Shown here: positions 17,402 through 25,339 of the stretch, in pieces
How the letters are laid out: each line of letters opens with the position of its first letter
How positions within the stretch are numbered: the stretch's first letter is position 1
Source of the DNA: Lachnospiraceae bacterium
Lineage (GTDB): Bacteria > Bacillota > Clostridia > Lachnospirales > Lachnospiraceae
Reading direction: 5' to 3'
Assembly (NCBI GenBank): GCA_030537145.1
Contig: JAUNON010000002.1
Location: 1 to 64,000 of the forward strand
DNA length: 64,000 bases
The notes under the pieces: generated by a model
Told to the model about the DNA's origin: nothing
Databases searched by the model: none
What the model saw: only the letters and a program-made list of their open reading frames with translations
Position numbers and translations under genes: made by a program

Positions 17402-18094
17402 TTAAACAAGTTTTACAGGATTCAGCTTAACGCCCGGGCCCATGGTAGGAGCGATGGTTACGCTTCTCAGGTACTGACCCTTCAGAGCTGCGGGTTTCGC
17501 CTTATTTATAGCTTCAATAAGCGTCTGGAAGTTGTCCGTTAACTGTTCCTCTGTGAAGGAAGCTTTTCCTATTGGCACGTGGATAATGTTGGTCTTGTCC
17601 AATCGATACTCAATCTTACCGGCTTTGATATCATTGACAGCCTTCGTTACATCCATGGTAACGGTGCCTGCCTTGGGGTTGGGCATTAAGCCCTTCGGTC
17701 CAAGGATACGGCCCAGACGGCCAACAACGCCCATCATGTCCGGTGTAGCTACTACTACATCAAAATCCAGCCAGCCTTCATTCTGAATCTTCGGAACCAG
17801 TTCCTCTGCTCCTACATATTCAGCGCCTGCAGCCTTTGCCTCGTCAGCCTTTGCATTCTTTGCGAACACAAGCACACGAACCTTTTTACCGGTGCCGTGC
17901 GGCAGAACTACTGCACCGCGGATCTGCTGGTCGGCATGACGTCCATCGCATCCGGTTCTGATATGAACTTCGATTGTCTCATCAAATTTCGCTACCGCTG
18001 ATTTCTTAACCAGGCTGATAGCCTCATTTACATCATAGAGAGTTGCACGGTCGATCGCCTTTGCAGCTTCTACATATCTCTTACCTTTTTTCAT
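17402..18094 (-). CDS. rplA: 50S ribosomal protein L1
   Basis: This 230-aa protein is standard L1: [16 protein letters not shown], the central [15 protein letters not shown] signature and the C-terminal [18 protein letters not shown]1 forms the mobile stalk near the E site of the large subunit and often represses its own operon. It is preceded by a GTGGGAGGG...CCCGCGAATACCAC element (18111-18138) like the one before rplK. It is normally followed by rplJ; here a terminator and unrelated genes follow. Confidence 0.98.
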   Translation of the reverse strand: MKKGKRYVEAAKAIDRATLYDVNEAISLVKKSAVAKFDETIEVHIRTGCDGRHADQQIRGAVVLPHGTGKKVRVLVFAKNAKADEAKAAGAEYVGAEELVPKIQNEGWLDFDVVVATPDMMGVVGRLGRILGPKGLMPNPKAGTVTMDVTKAVNDIKAGKIEYRLDKTNIIHVPIGKASFTEEQLTDNFQTLIEAINKAKPAALKGQYLRSVTIAPTMGPGVKLNPVKLV

Positions 18095-18110
18095 ATTAAA
18101 TAACCTCCTG

Positions 18111-18138
18111 GTGGTATTCGCGGGAATGACCCTCCCAC
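18111..18138 (-). promoter_or_regulatory. Probable L1-binding translational operator before rplA
   Basis: On the minus strand GTGGGAGGG-tcatt-CCCGCGAATACCAC folds into GTGG/CCAC and GGG/CCC steps around an asymmetric loop, directly before the GGAGGT of rplA. The same element precedes rplK (18621-18648). An L1 target that mimics its 23S rRNA site is known for L11 operons in other bacteria; assigning it here is inference. Confidence 0.6.
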
Positions 18139-18178
18139 TGATTGTTCACGTTTATCGGGTTTTCTCTAACAAAGTGCC

Positions 18179-18604
18179 CTATTCCTCTACAACGATACCC
18201 ATACTTCTTGCGGTACCTGCGATCATGCTCATAGCCGCTTCTACGCTTCCTGCGTTCAGATCCGGCATCTTCATCTCTGCAATCTCACGGATCTTATCCT
18301 TGGAAATAGTAGCAACCTTTGTCTTATTCGGAACGCCGGAACCTGATTTCAGGTTGCAGGCCTTCTTCAGCAGAACTGCTGCAGGCGGAGTCTTAGTGAT
18401 GAAGCTGAAGCTTCTGTCTGCATATACAGTAATAACAACCGGGATGATCAGATCACCCTTATCTGCTGTTCTTGCATTGAACTCTTTCGTAAACTGAACA
18501 ATATTTACGCCGTGCTGACCCAGAGCAGGACCTACAGGGGGAGCCGGTGTAGCCTTTCCAGCAGGAATCTGTAATTTAATATAGCCTGTTACTTTCTTTG
18601 CCAT
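18179..18604 (-). CDS. rplK: 50S ribosomal protein L11
   Basis: This 141-aa protein is standard L11: [35 protein letters not shown] at the N-terminus and the RNA-binding C-terminal domain ending [10 protein letters not shown]. It binds the GTPase-associated region of 23S rRNA. It has GGAGGT before the ATG and a probable L1 operator upstream, and is transcribed with rplA. Confidence 0.98.
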   Translation of the reverse strand: MAKKVTGYIKLQIPAGKATPAPPVGPALGQHGVNIVQFTKEFNARTADKGDLIIPVVITVYADRSFSFITKTPPAAVLLKKACNLKSGSGVPNKTKVATISKDKIREIAEMKMPDLNAGSVEAAMSMIAGTARSMGIVVEE

Positions 18605-18620
18605 TTTAATGACCTCCTAT

Positions 18621-18648
18621 GTGGTATTGTCGGGGGTTTCCCTCCCAC
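18621..18648 (-). promoter_or_regulatory. Probable L1-binding translational operator before rplK
   Basis: On the minus strand GTGGGAGGG-aaa-CCCCCGACAATACCAC precedes GGAGGT by three bases. It has the same length and layout as the element before rplA, and the changes fall in the loop and pairing partners. Confidence 0.6.
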
Positions 18649-18684
18649 TCCTGCGGTTTTCCGCAGGCTTGTCTGTTTCATTGC

Positions 18685-19200
18685 TTACATTTTTCTGATT
18701 TCTGTGAAACTTATTTCTACCGGTGTTTCACGACCGAACAGCTCAACATTGATTGTAACACTCTGCTTGCTCTGGTTGATGGACTGGATTACGCCAACCG
18801 TATCTTTCCAGACGCCGGCCACCACGTTCACGGTATCGCCCTCCTGGAAATCCACTTCGATGTTTGCCGCCTGGATACCGAGATTGAACATCTCTGTCTC
18901 TGTCAGCGGAACCGGCTTGGATCCCGGTCCTACAAAACCGGTAACTCCTCTGGTATTTCGAACGACATACCAGGTATCATCATTCATAATCATATTAAGA
19001 AGTACATAACCCGGAAACATTTTCTTCTGGACCGTTTTCCTGACTCCGTTCTTCAGCTCCACCACATCCTGCAGCGGAACCCGGACTTCCAGGATCTGAT
19101 CCTCCAGATGTCTGTTTTCGATTGTCTTTTCAATGTTGGCTTTTACCTTGTTCTCATAACCGGAATAGGTATGAACCACATACCAGCATGCTTCTGCCAT
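18685..19200 (-). CDS. nusG: Transcription termination/antitermination factor NusG
   Basis: This 171-aa protein has the NGN domain (WYVVHTYSGYENKVKANIEK; VLLNMIMNDDTWYVVRNT) and the C-terminal KOW domain (FQEGDTVNVVAGVWKDTVGVIQSI). It binds RNA polymerase and couples it to other factors. It lies between secE and rplK, the standard order. Confidence 0.97.
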   Translation of the reverse strand: MAEACWYVVHTYSGYENKVKANIEKTIENRHLEDQILEVRVPLQDVVELKNGVRKTVQKKMFPGYVLLNMIMNDDTWYVVRNTRGVTGFVGPGSKPVPLTETEMFNLGIQAANIEVDFQEGDTVNVVAGVWKDTVGVIQSINQSKQSVTINVELFGRETPVEISFTEIRKM

Positions 19201-19223
19201 ACAATCACCTTTGTCCTTCTGAA

Positions 19224-19430
19224 CTAGAAACGAATGTTTACCAGGAAATCTACGCCGTGCTGGACGATAAAGTCCAGAAGCGCAATGATAATTCCGAGCA
19301 CGACAGATACAACTACAACTGCTGTTGTCTGCTTCACAAGGTCCTGTTTTGCCGGCCAGATGATTTTTCTGAATTCAGCCTTCAGGCCGTCAACCCAGCT
19401 TTTCTTGGGGGTCGATTCTGAATTTCCCAT
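19224..19430 (-). CDS. secE: Preprotein translocase subunit SecE
   Basis: This 68-aa protein has a short cytoplasmic head with KSWVDGLKAEFRKIIWPAKQDLVKQT and one membrane helix (AVVVVSVVLGIIIALLDFIVQ). It is a part of the SecYEG channel. Its size is typical for the short SecE of Firmicutes. It sits between rpmG and nusG in the usual order. Confidence 0.96.
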   Translation of the reverse strand: MGNSESTPKKSWVDGLKAEFRKIIWPAKQDLVKQTTAVVVVSVVLGIIIALLDFIVQHGVDFLVNIRF

Positions 19431-19461
19431 TACTCCTCACTTCCTTTGCCCGAAAAGACGA

Positions 19462-19611
19462 TTACTTGGTTTCTTTGTGTACGGTATGTCTCTTACAGAA
19501 GCGACAATACTTCTTGGTTTCCATTCTGTCAGGATGAGTTTTCTTATCCTTCGTCATGTTGTAGTTACGCTGTTTACATTCTGTACATGCCAATGTAATT
19601 CTAGTACGCAC
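19462..19611 (-). CDS. rpmG: 50S ribosomal protein L33
   Basis: A 49-codon gene on the minus strand, beginning with GTG after a GAGGTGG ribosome binding site. The product reads [18 protein letters not shown]...[18 protein letters not shown] and [13 protein letters not shown]. The Cys-x2-Cys and Cys-x2-Cys pairs show it is the zinc-binding form of L33. It is the first gene of the rpmG-secE-nusG-rplK-rplA operon. Confidence 0.96.
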   Translation of the reverse strand: MRTRITLACTECKQRNYNMTKDKKTHPDRMETKKYCRFCKRHTVHKETK

Positions 19612-19712
19612 AACTTCCACCTCGCTCTCCTTATTTAGTTTACGTGCTGCGGCCCGCTTATCTGCCGCATTTTTTAGGCATAAAAAAAAAACCTGCTTCC
19701 ATACGCCCGTAT

Positions 19713-19742
19713 ACTATAACACAGCAGGCGCATGAAAGTCAA
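19713..19742 (-). promoter_or_regulatory. Promoter of the rpmG-secE-nusG-rplKA operon
   Basis: On the minus strand a -35 TTGACT (19737-19742) and -10 TATAGT (19713-19718) are separated by 18 bases. The transcript would have a leader of about 95 bases before the GTG of rpmG. Confidence 0.75.
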
Positions 19743-19777
19743 GCTTTTCTTTCTAATCCGGCAAATTTCCGGTAAAA

Positions 19778-19943
19778 GGCTGTTGCAAAATCGAAAATCA
19801 AAAGGATCTGTATCCAGGGTGTTTGTATCACTGAGACAAATGTCCGATACATAGCGGACGAAGTCCGACATGGACGGACAGATGTCAGGAAGTGCTCACA
19901 AACACCGGATACAGAACTTTGCAAATGAGATTTTGCGGCAGCC
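19778..19943. repeat. Long palindromic repeat B, copy 1
   Basis: Outer arms GGCTGTTGCAAAAT and ATTTTGCGGCAGCC enclose inner arms CTGTATCCAGGGTGTTTGT and ACAAACACCGGATACAG. The centre has three GTCCG/CGGAC-type steps. The 107-base core (19808-19914) is almost identical to a second copy at 56449-56555. It abuts the 3' end of the aldehyde dehydrogenase gene and could act as its terminator. No ORF is seen. It is either a mobile palindromic element or a structured RNA. Confidence 0.8.
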
Positions 19944-19945
19944 CC

Positions 19946-21430
19946 TTATTCATTTTCGTACCAGCCCACGATCCCGGGATTCAGGTTGATATTAATCTGC
20001 TTCACCTCCTGGTATTCCTCCAGTCCGTGAACTCCCAGCTCCCGGCCGATGCCGCTCATTTTATAGCCGCCCCAGGGCGCTTCGTTAAAAGTAGGGTTAT
20101 AGCAGTTGATCCAGGTGATGCCGGCCCGGATTTCCTTGATTACCCGCATTGCCCGGGAAACATCGGAGGTAAATACTGCGCCTGCCAGGCCGTAGGGCGT
20201 ATCGTTGGCCATCGCCACTGCCTCTTCTTCGGTTTTGAAGGTCTGTACCGTCACCACCGGCCCGAAGATTTCTTCCTTTACAATCGTCATATCCGGCGTA
20301 CAGTTATCGAAAATAGTAGGACGGATAAAGAAGCCTTTGGCGCATTCACCCTCCGTATACCGTTCTCCGCCGCATACCAGGGTTGCCCCCTCTTCCTTTC
20401 CCTTTTCGATATAAGCCAGTACCTTGTTCATCTGGCTCTCTGATACGATTGCGCCCATGTCCGGATTATCCAGCGGATTGCCGATGGTCATGGCGTTGGC
20501 CTTCTTTGCCAGCCGCTTCACAAACTCGTCCTTGATGCTTTCCTCAATGATAATACGGCTTCCGGCAGAGCACACCTCGCCCTGATTAAAGAAGATACCG
20601 ATCATGGCCCACTCAACGGCGCCGTCCAGGTCTGCATCCGCAAAGATCACGTTGGGGGATTTTCCGCCCAGCTCCAGACCCACCTTTTTCACGTTGCCTG
20701 CCGCCTGGCGCATAATGCTCTGCCCCACGGCAGTACTGCCGGTGAAGGTTACCATATCCACATCCTTGCTTCCGGCCAGCTCATTGCCGATGGATTCCCC
20801 CGGTCCCATAACCAGGTTGGCAACGCCCTTGGGCAGCCCGCACTGCTCAAAAATCTCAAACAGCTTAATACAGGATAATACGCAGACCGTGGCAGGCTTA
20901 AAAACCACGCTGTTTCCTGCTGCCAGAGAGGGTGCCAGCTTCCAGGCTCCCATCAGCAGCGGATAATTCCAGGGGGTAATTTCTGCGCATACGCCCACCG
21001 GCTCATGCACCGTATAGCTGTGCATCTGGCCGAAGTTGGCATTTACATCGTAGCAGCCGCCGTGGGGCGCCTTAATCAGGCTGGCATAATAGCGGAAGCA
21101 GTGCACCGCATCGTCCACATCTCCTTCCGCCTCCCGCAGCGGTTTTCCCATATCCATAGCATCCAGTCTGGCCAGCTCTTCCTTTTCCGCATCCATAGCG
21201 TCTGCAATCTTCAGGATCAGATCGCCTCTGGCCTGGGAATCCATATCCCTCCATTCTCTTGTTACGTAGAATGATTTCTTTGCCGCAGCAATGGCTTTTC
21301 TCGCATCCTCCACCGAAGCCTGGCAAATCTCCGCCAGCACCTCTCCGGTAGCCGGATTCATGGATACAAAGGTCTTTCCCTCACTGCCTTCTATCCATTC
21401 CCCGTCAATATACAATTTTTTTCTCTCCAT
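19946..21430 (-). CDS. NAD-dependent aldehyde dehydrogenase (probable 4-aminobutanal dehydrogenase)
   Basis: This 494-aa protein belongs to the betaine/gamma-aminobutyraldehyde dehydrogenase group. Visible motifs are TPWNYPLLMGAWKLAPSLAAG, the FTGSTAVGQ cofactor loop, the general base in LELGGKSPNV and the catalytic Cys in NQGEVCSAGSR. AAGGAGGGT before the ATG at 21430 sets the start. Given the putrescine aminotransferase and GABA enzymes nearby, it likely oxidises 4-aminobutanal to GABA. Betaine aldehyde or another amino aldehyde remains possible. Confidence 0.9.
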   Translation of the reverse strand: MERKKLYIDGEWIEGSEGKTFVSMNPATGEVLAEICQASVEDARKAIAAAKKSFYVTREWRDMDSQARGDLILKIADAMDAEKEELARLDAMDMGKPLREAEGDVDDAVHCFRYYASLIKAPHGGCYDVNANFGQMHSYTVHEPVGVCAEITPWNYPLLMGAWKLAPSLAAGNSVVFKPATVCVLSCIKLFEIFEQCGLPKGVANLVMGPGESIGNELAGSKDVDMVTFTGSTAVGQSIMRQAAGNVKKVGLELGGKSPNVIFADADLDGAVEWAMIGIFFNQGEVCSAGSRIIIEESIKDEFVKRLAKKANAMTIGNPLDNPDMGAIVSESQMNKVLAYIEKGKEEGATLVCGGERYTEGECAKGFFIRPTIFDNCTPDMTIVKEEIFGPVVTVQTFKTEEEAVAMANDTPYGLAGAVFTSDVSRAMRVIKEIRAGITWINCYNPTFNEAPWGGYKMSGIGRELGVHGLEEYQEVKQININLNPGIVGWYENE

Positions 21431-21446
21431 AAGTCGTACCCTCCTT

Positions 21447-22064
21447 CTATTTTTCATTCACATAAAATTTTTTCTTTACCGCATCTGATAAAAACTGTGC
21501 GGTGCCATCTACTCCAAACAGACTACTGTCGATCATAATATCCTTATGACGCTTATCATCCGGCAGATAACCGGCATACTGCATATGATAGGAAGCCCGG
21601 GCCTCATCCACCGATTTTATCATTTTGCGGGCCTCCGCCTCGTCCATCTCCAAATCCTCAATGCAGTGGCGCAGCCGTGCTTCATAGGACGCATAGATAT
21701 AAATATGAATGCTGTTCTCCATCTCGCCAAGGACAAAATCCGAGCAGCGACCTACAATAATACAGTTATCCTTTTCTGCCAGAAACTGAATAATATTCTT
21801 CTGTGCCTCAAAAATCTTATCCTGGGTATGATTGGTGCCCTTGCCCAGGGGAAACATCATTCTGGAAAAAGGATTTACCGCCTGCTTTATTGCCCGCTCT
21901 TCCTCCTGATTCACCACGGATACCGGAAGCTGCAGCTTTTTCGCCGCCTGATCCACAATATCTCTGTCATAATACTCAATGCCAAGAATCTGGCTCATCT
22001 TCCTGGCAATCGGCCGCCCAAGGCTGCCGAACTGTCTCGTAATCGTAACTACAAATTTCTCCAT
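21447..22064 (-). CDS. Cytidylate kinase-like family protein
   Basis: This 205-aa protein begins MEKFVVTITRQFGSLGRPIARKMSQILGIEYYDRDIVDQA, the pattern of the cytidylate kinase-like P-loop family common in Firmicutes. The P-loop is degenerate compared with true Cmk (QFGSLG in place of GxxGxGKS). AGGAGG lies eight bases before the ATG; a TTG six bases upstream is less well spaced. Its leader contains the shared RNA-like element at 22157-22218. The gene overlaps the extended frame of the aldehyde dehydrogenase. Its function is unknown. Confidence 0.82.
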   Translation of the reverse strand: MEKFVVTITRQFGSLGRPIARKMSQILGIEYYDRDIVDQAAKKLQLPVSVVNQEEERAIKQAVNPFSRMMFPLGKGTNHTQDKIFEAQKNIIQFLAEKDNCIIVGRCSDFVLGEMENSIHIYIYASYEARLRHCIEDLEMDEAEARKMIKSVDEARASYHMQYAGYLPDDKRHKDIMIDSSLFGVDGTAQFLSDAVKKKFYVNEK

Positions 22065-22156
22065 TAACAAACCCTCCTCGTCTGCTGTTATAATAGGAAC
22101 GCTCCCGTCCGCTGATCCATTCTGCTTACCTGCTTCCTCATACCTGTTGTCGTCTC

Positions 22157-22218
22157 ATAAGCATAGCCGGAATGGACTGCCTCCAGCCCTTCCGCCTCTG
22201 CTTTGAGCCTGGACTTAT
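22157..22218 (-). ncRNA. Structured leader element, copy 3 (cytidylate kinase-like gene)
   Basis: On the minus strand ATAAGTCC starts a stem closed by GCTTAT. Inside are the invariant CAGGCTCAAAGCAGAG and a second stem CGGAA...TTCCG with CTG/CAG inside. Two other copies (36147-36225, 60955-61014) share the layout with compensating changes. It begins about 8-10 bases after a -10 box, so it should be transcribed as the first part of the mRNA. After the second stem the sequence no longer matches the other two copies. Confidence 0.6.
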
Positions 22219-22225
22219 ACAGTAA

Positions 22226-22255
22226 AGTATAACACAGCGGAATTTAGAGCAGCAA
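22226..22255 (-). promoter_or_regulatory. Promoter of cytidylate kinase-like gene
   Basis: On the minus strand a -35 TTGCTG (22250-22255) and -10 TATACT (22226-22231) with an 18-base spacer sit immediately before the shared leader element. Confidence 0.65.
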
Positions 22256-23602
22256 GCCCGCTATGACGAAACACACGATAGAAAGCATGCTGGCGATGAT
22301 CACGTATGGAATCTGAGTCAGGGCATGCTCCATGTTGTCTACACCTGCTGCCTGAGAAGCCAGAAGGGTGGCATCCGCATAAAAGCAGGCGTGGCTTCCG
22401 AAGGTTCCGCCGGAAATGATAGCCGCCATAATCAGAACCGGATTGGCTCCCAGCGCCGCTCCCAGCGGGAATACAATGGGCGTAATGATGGAACTCATAC
22501 CCCAATCAGAGCCGGTGGTAAAAGCCAGCACTGCACCCAATACAAATACCATGGCCGGGAAAATAGAGGCAAACAGGAAGGGCTCCGCAATCTCGATGAT
22601 ATATTCGGTCATTCCCATCTGACCGGAAATATCCTTCAGCACAAAGGTGACCAGCAGCATGGTCAGGGTGGGGAGCATATCCCCAAAGCCCCGGATCATA
22701 CTGTTCAGGAATTCCTCCACCGATAAGATTTTTCGGGGAACGTAGAGGAAAAAGCTGATCAGCAGTGCAAGGATCACTGCCACCAAAATATCGCCGGTGC
22801 CTACGGCAACCGCCACCAGCACGCCCATCGGAATCAGAAAGTTCCAGATATTTCCGTCATCCTCTGCCTCGGGATCCTCGTGATTGTATTTTTTGCTGGC
22901 ATCTGAGTAAACCTTCCCGGTCTGCTCCACTCTTTGATAAGCCTTTTTCATGGGACCGATTTTCGGAAACCAGCCCATTACAAACAAAAATACGATAATT
23001 AATGTAATAATCGGATAAAACAGAAACGGAATCGCCTTTACATAGGCACCCAATGCGGAAGAAGCTCCCAGCGCCTTTACGCTGTCCTGCTCAAAAAACA
23101 GGCTGGCATAGAAAACAGCCCACGTAGAAAAAGGCAGCAATACGCACACAGGCGCCCCCGTGGAATCCAGCAGGTATGCCAGGCTCTCCCGGGGAAGCTT
23201 CTGCTTATCGCTGATTTTTTTCATGCAGACTCCGATCGATAATACATTCAAATAATCATCCACGAAAATCAGAATTCCCATGATAAACGTGGTTAGAAGT
23301 GTTTTTCTCTGATTGTTGCAAAGCTTGGAAATATATTTTGAAAAACCGAAGCTTCCCTTCGAATCCGTCAGCAGACTGATCAGTCCGCCAAACAGCAGGC
23401 ATACCAGCATCACCCACACATTGTCCGCCAGCATATTCTGCAGGGATTCACTCCACCCGGTAAGAAAACCCTTTCCGTAAAGAAACATGGCAGCCACCAT
23501 GGAACCGGCGATCATACATTCCACACACCGGCGTGTGACCACCGCTCCTACGATGATGAGCAGCGTAATAAGAATAGCAACAAGACTTAAATTCAGGTTC
23601 AT
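22244..23602 (-). CDS. NhaC-type Na+/H+ antiporter family transporter
   Basis: This 452-aa protein has about eleven to twelve predicted membrane helices. Family landmarks include ILIFVDDYLNVLSIGVCMK, DSTGAPVCVLLPFSTWAVFY and GSDWGMSSIITPIVFPLG. The ATG at 23602 has GGAAGGGG before it. The longer frame from 23671 would add a non-hydrophobic tail. Members exchange organic solutes or H+ for Na+. Lying between the aminotransferase and aldehyde dehydrogenase of putrescine breakdown, it may move putrescine, GABA or a related compound; this is inference only. Confidence 0.85.
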   Translation of the reverse strand: MNLNLSLVAILITLLIIVGAVVTRRCVECMIAGSMVAAMFLYGKGFLTGWSESLQNMLADNVWVMLVCLLFGGLISLLTDSKGSFGFSKYISKLCNNQRKTLLTTFIMGILIFVDDYLNVLSIGVCMKKISDKQKLPRESLAYLLDSTGAPVCVLLPFSTWAVFYASLFFEQDSVKALGASSALGAYVKAIPFLFYPIITLIIVFLFVMGWFPKIGPMKKAYQRVEQTGKVYSDASKKYNHEDPEAEDDGNIWNFLIPMGVLVAVAVGTGDILVAVILALLISFFLYVPRKILSVEEFLNSMIRGFGDMLPTLTMLLVTFVLKDISGQMGMTEYIIEIAEPFLFASIFPAMVFVLGAVLAFTTGSDWGMSSIITPIVFPLGAALGANPVLIMAAIISGGTFGSHACFYADATLLASQAAGVDNMEHALTQIPYVIIASMLSIVCFVIAGLLL

Positions 23603-23686
23603 GTATCTAGCCCCTTCCTTTGTTAAAATAGAAAAGGGCATACTCCTTTCGAATATGCCCTTTTGCATCAAAAACTTTATTCAATT

Positions 23687-25054
23687 TTACAGCATCTTTG
23701 CCTTTGTATCCGCCAGCGCCTCATCCATACGGCTGATAACATCCGCTATATCCTGTTCAGAGATCACGGCTGTCGGCTCAAAACGGATGGTCTTTGCATT
23801 TACCAGCGTTCCTGCCGTCATAACGCCTCTCGCAAACAGCCCCTTGGAGGTCTCATAGCCCAGCTCACAGCTCTGGAATTCCACTGCCAGCATCAGGCCG
23901 GTTCCCCGTACCTCCATGATGATTTCCGGATATTTCTCTGCCAGCTTCTGCAGACCGCTCTTCAGCACTTCTCCCTTTGCTTTGCAGACACCCGGGATAT
24001 CATTCTCCAGCATATATTTGATCGTTGCAATCGCCGCCGCGCAGCACAGCGGGTTGCCGCCGAAGGTGGGAGATCCCAGCAGCCACGGGTTATCAATCAA
24101 ATCCTGCGTCCACATCTTCGGGGAGCAGATAATTCCGGTGATCGGAAGGATACCGCCGCCAAACGCCTTACCGAAGGTCATGATATCCGGTGTAACACCC
24201 TCTGCCTCACATCTCCACATCGTACCGGTACGTCCCATACCGGTCTGAATCTCATCGAAAATCAGGGCAACGCCTGTCTCATCGCAGATCTGGCGCACCT
24301 CCTTTAAATATCCTTCCGGAGGAACGATTACGCCTGCCTCACCCTGGATCGGCTCAAGGATCACGGCTGCCACCTTCTCGCCAACTGCCTGCAGGTTCTG
24401 GATGGCTTTGCGCACATCCTCCGCAATCCCGTACTGTACATGCTGTACCTGCTGCACCATGGGAGCATAGGGAACACGGTAGGTTCCTTTTCCGCCCATG
24501 GAAATTGCGCCCATGGACTTTCCGTGGAATGCGCCTACGGTGGAAATATACCATCTTCCGCCGGTGGCGATTCTCGCCAGCTTCAGCGCCATCTCCACTG
24601 CTTCAGCGCCGCCGTTGGTAAAGAAGCACTGCTGCAGGTCTCCCGGGGTAATATCTGCCATGGCTTTTGCCAGATATCCTCTCAACGGATCCAGCAGTTC
24701 CTGGGAGTGCAGCGCCTGATGCTCAAGCTGCGCCTTTACCACATCCATAATTTCCGGATTTCTGTGCCCGCAGGTATAAATACCAAACCCGCCCAGGCAG
24801 TCGATAAATTTCTCATCATTCAGCCCGTAACAGTAGGCTCCCTCATCGTACCATTCCAGAACCGCTCCGCTTTCAGAGTCAGAAGAAACAGATTTTCTGT
24901 ATTTCAGCCAGCCCGGGCTTACATAGTTATCAAAATAATTCAGGGTATCACTGACCATCTGCTTTTTTTCTTCCGGCGTGATGTCCTTCGTATCTCTCTT
25001 AATCAAACCAATGACCTTGTCCAAATCTGCGATTACCTGCTGTTTCTCTGCCAT
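23687..25054 (-). CDS. patA: Putrescine aminotransferase (class III)
   Basis: This 455-aa PLP enzyme transfers an amino group from putrescine to 2-oxoglutarate, giving 4-aminobutanal, which cyclises to 1-pyrroline. The N-terminal DTLNYFDNYVSPGWLKYRKSV and LEWYDEGAYCYGLNDEKFIDCLGGFG are characteristic of the YgjG group. LIFDEIQTGMGRTG binds the cofactor and FGKAFGGGILP carries the PLP lysine. AGAGGT before the ATG at 25054 fixes the start. Ornithine aminotransferase is an alternative within the family, but the operon neighbours favour putrescine. Confidence 0.9.
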   Translation of the reverse strand: MAEKQQVIADLDKVIGLIKRDTKDITPEEKKQMVSDTLNYFDNYVSPGWLKYRKSVSSDSESGAVLEWYDEGAYCYGLNDEKFIDCLGGFGIYTCGHRNPEIMDVVKAQLEHQALHSQELLDPLRGYLAKAMADITPGDLQQCFFTNGGAEAVEMALKLARIATGGRWYISTVGAFHGKSMGAISMGGKGTYRVPYAPMVQQVQHVQYGIAEDVRKAIQNLQAVGEKVAAVILEPIQGEAGVIVPPEGYLKEVRQICDETGVALIFDEIQTGMGRTGTMWRCEAEGVTPDIMTFGKAFGGGILPITGIICSPKMWTQDLIDNPWLLGSPTFGGNPLCCAAAIATIKYMLENDIPGVCKAKGEVLKSGLQKLAEKYPEIIMEVRGTGLMLAVEFQSCELGYETSKGLFARGVMTAGTLVNAKTIRFEPTAVISEQDIADVISRMDEALADTKAKML

Positions 25055-25276
25055 ATAATCTACCTCTCTTTTCTCATTCCGCACCGGACCGGAAAACATA
25101 CCATTTTCTGAACAAAAAAAGACATATGAAATCTGCTTCATACGCCCTCGTATCTGTCCGCTGCCTGTTCATTTGTTGATCTTATTTTAGCATCCGGTAC
25201 GCAATATCAAAATACTTTCTTTTCCGTATCTTTTTGCATTTTTCGCTCTTTTCAGAGCACCTTATACTCTCTTTTC

Positions 25277-25305
25277 TTGATTTTATACTCAAAATAGAGT
25301 ATGAT
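25277..25305 (+). promoter_or_regulatory. Promoter and palindromic operator of the LuxR-type gene
   Basis: A -35 TTGATT (25277-25282) and -10 TATGAT (25300-25305) have a 17-base spacer. The palindrome ATACTC-aaaata-GAGTAT (25285-25302) lies across the spacer and -10 box. A further ATACTC half-site is at 25264-25269, 21 bases upstream. Occupation of the palindrome would block RNA polymerase. Confidence 0.65.
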
Positions 25306-25339
25306 AGTAGCATCGATCAAACAGAAAGGAACGCATTTT

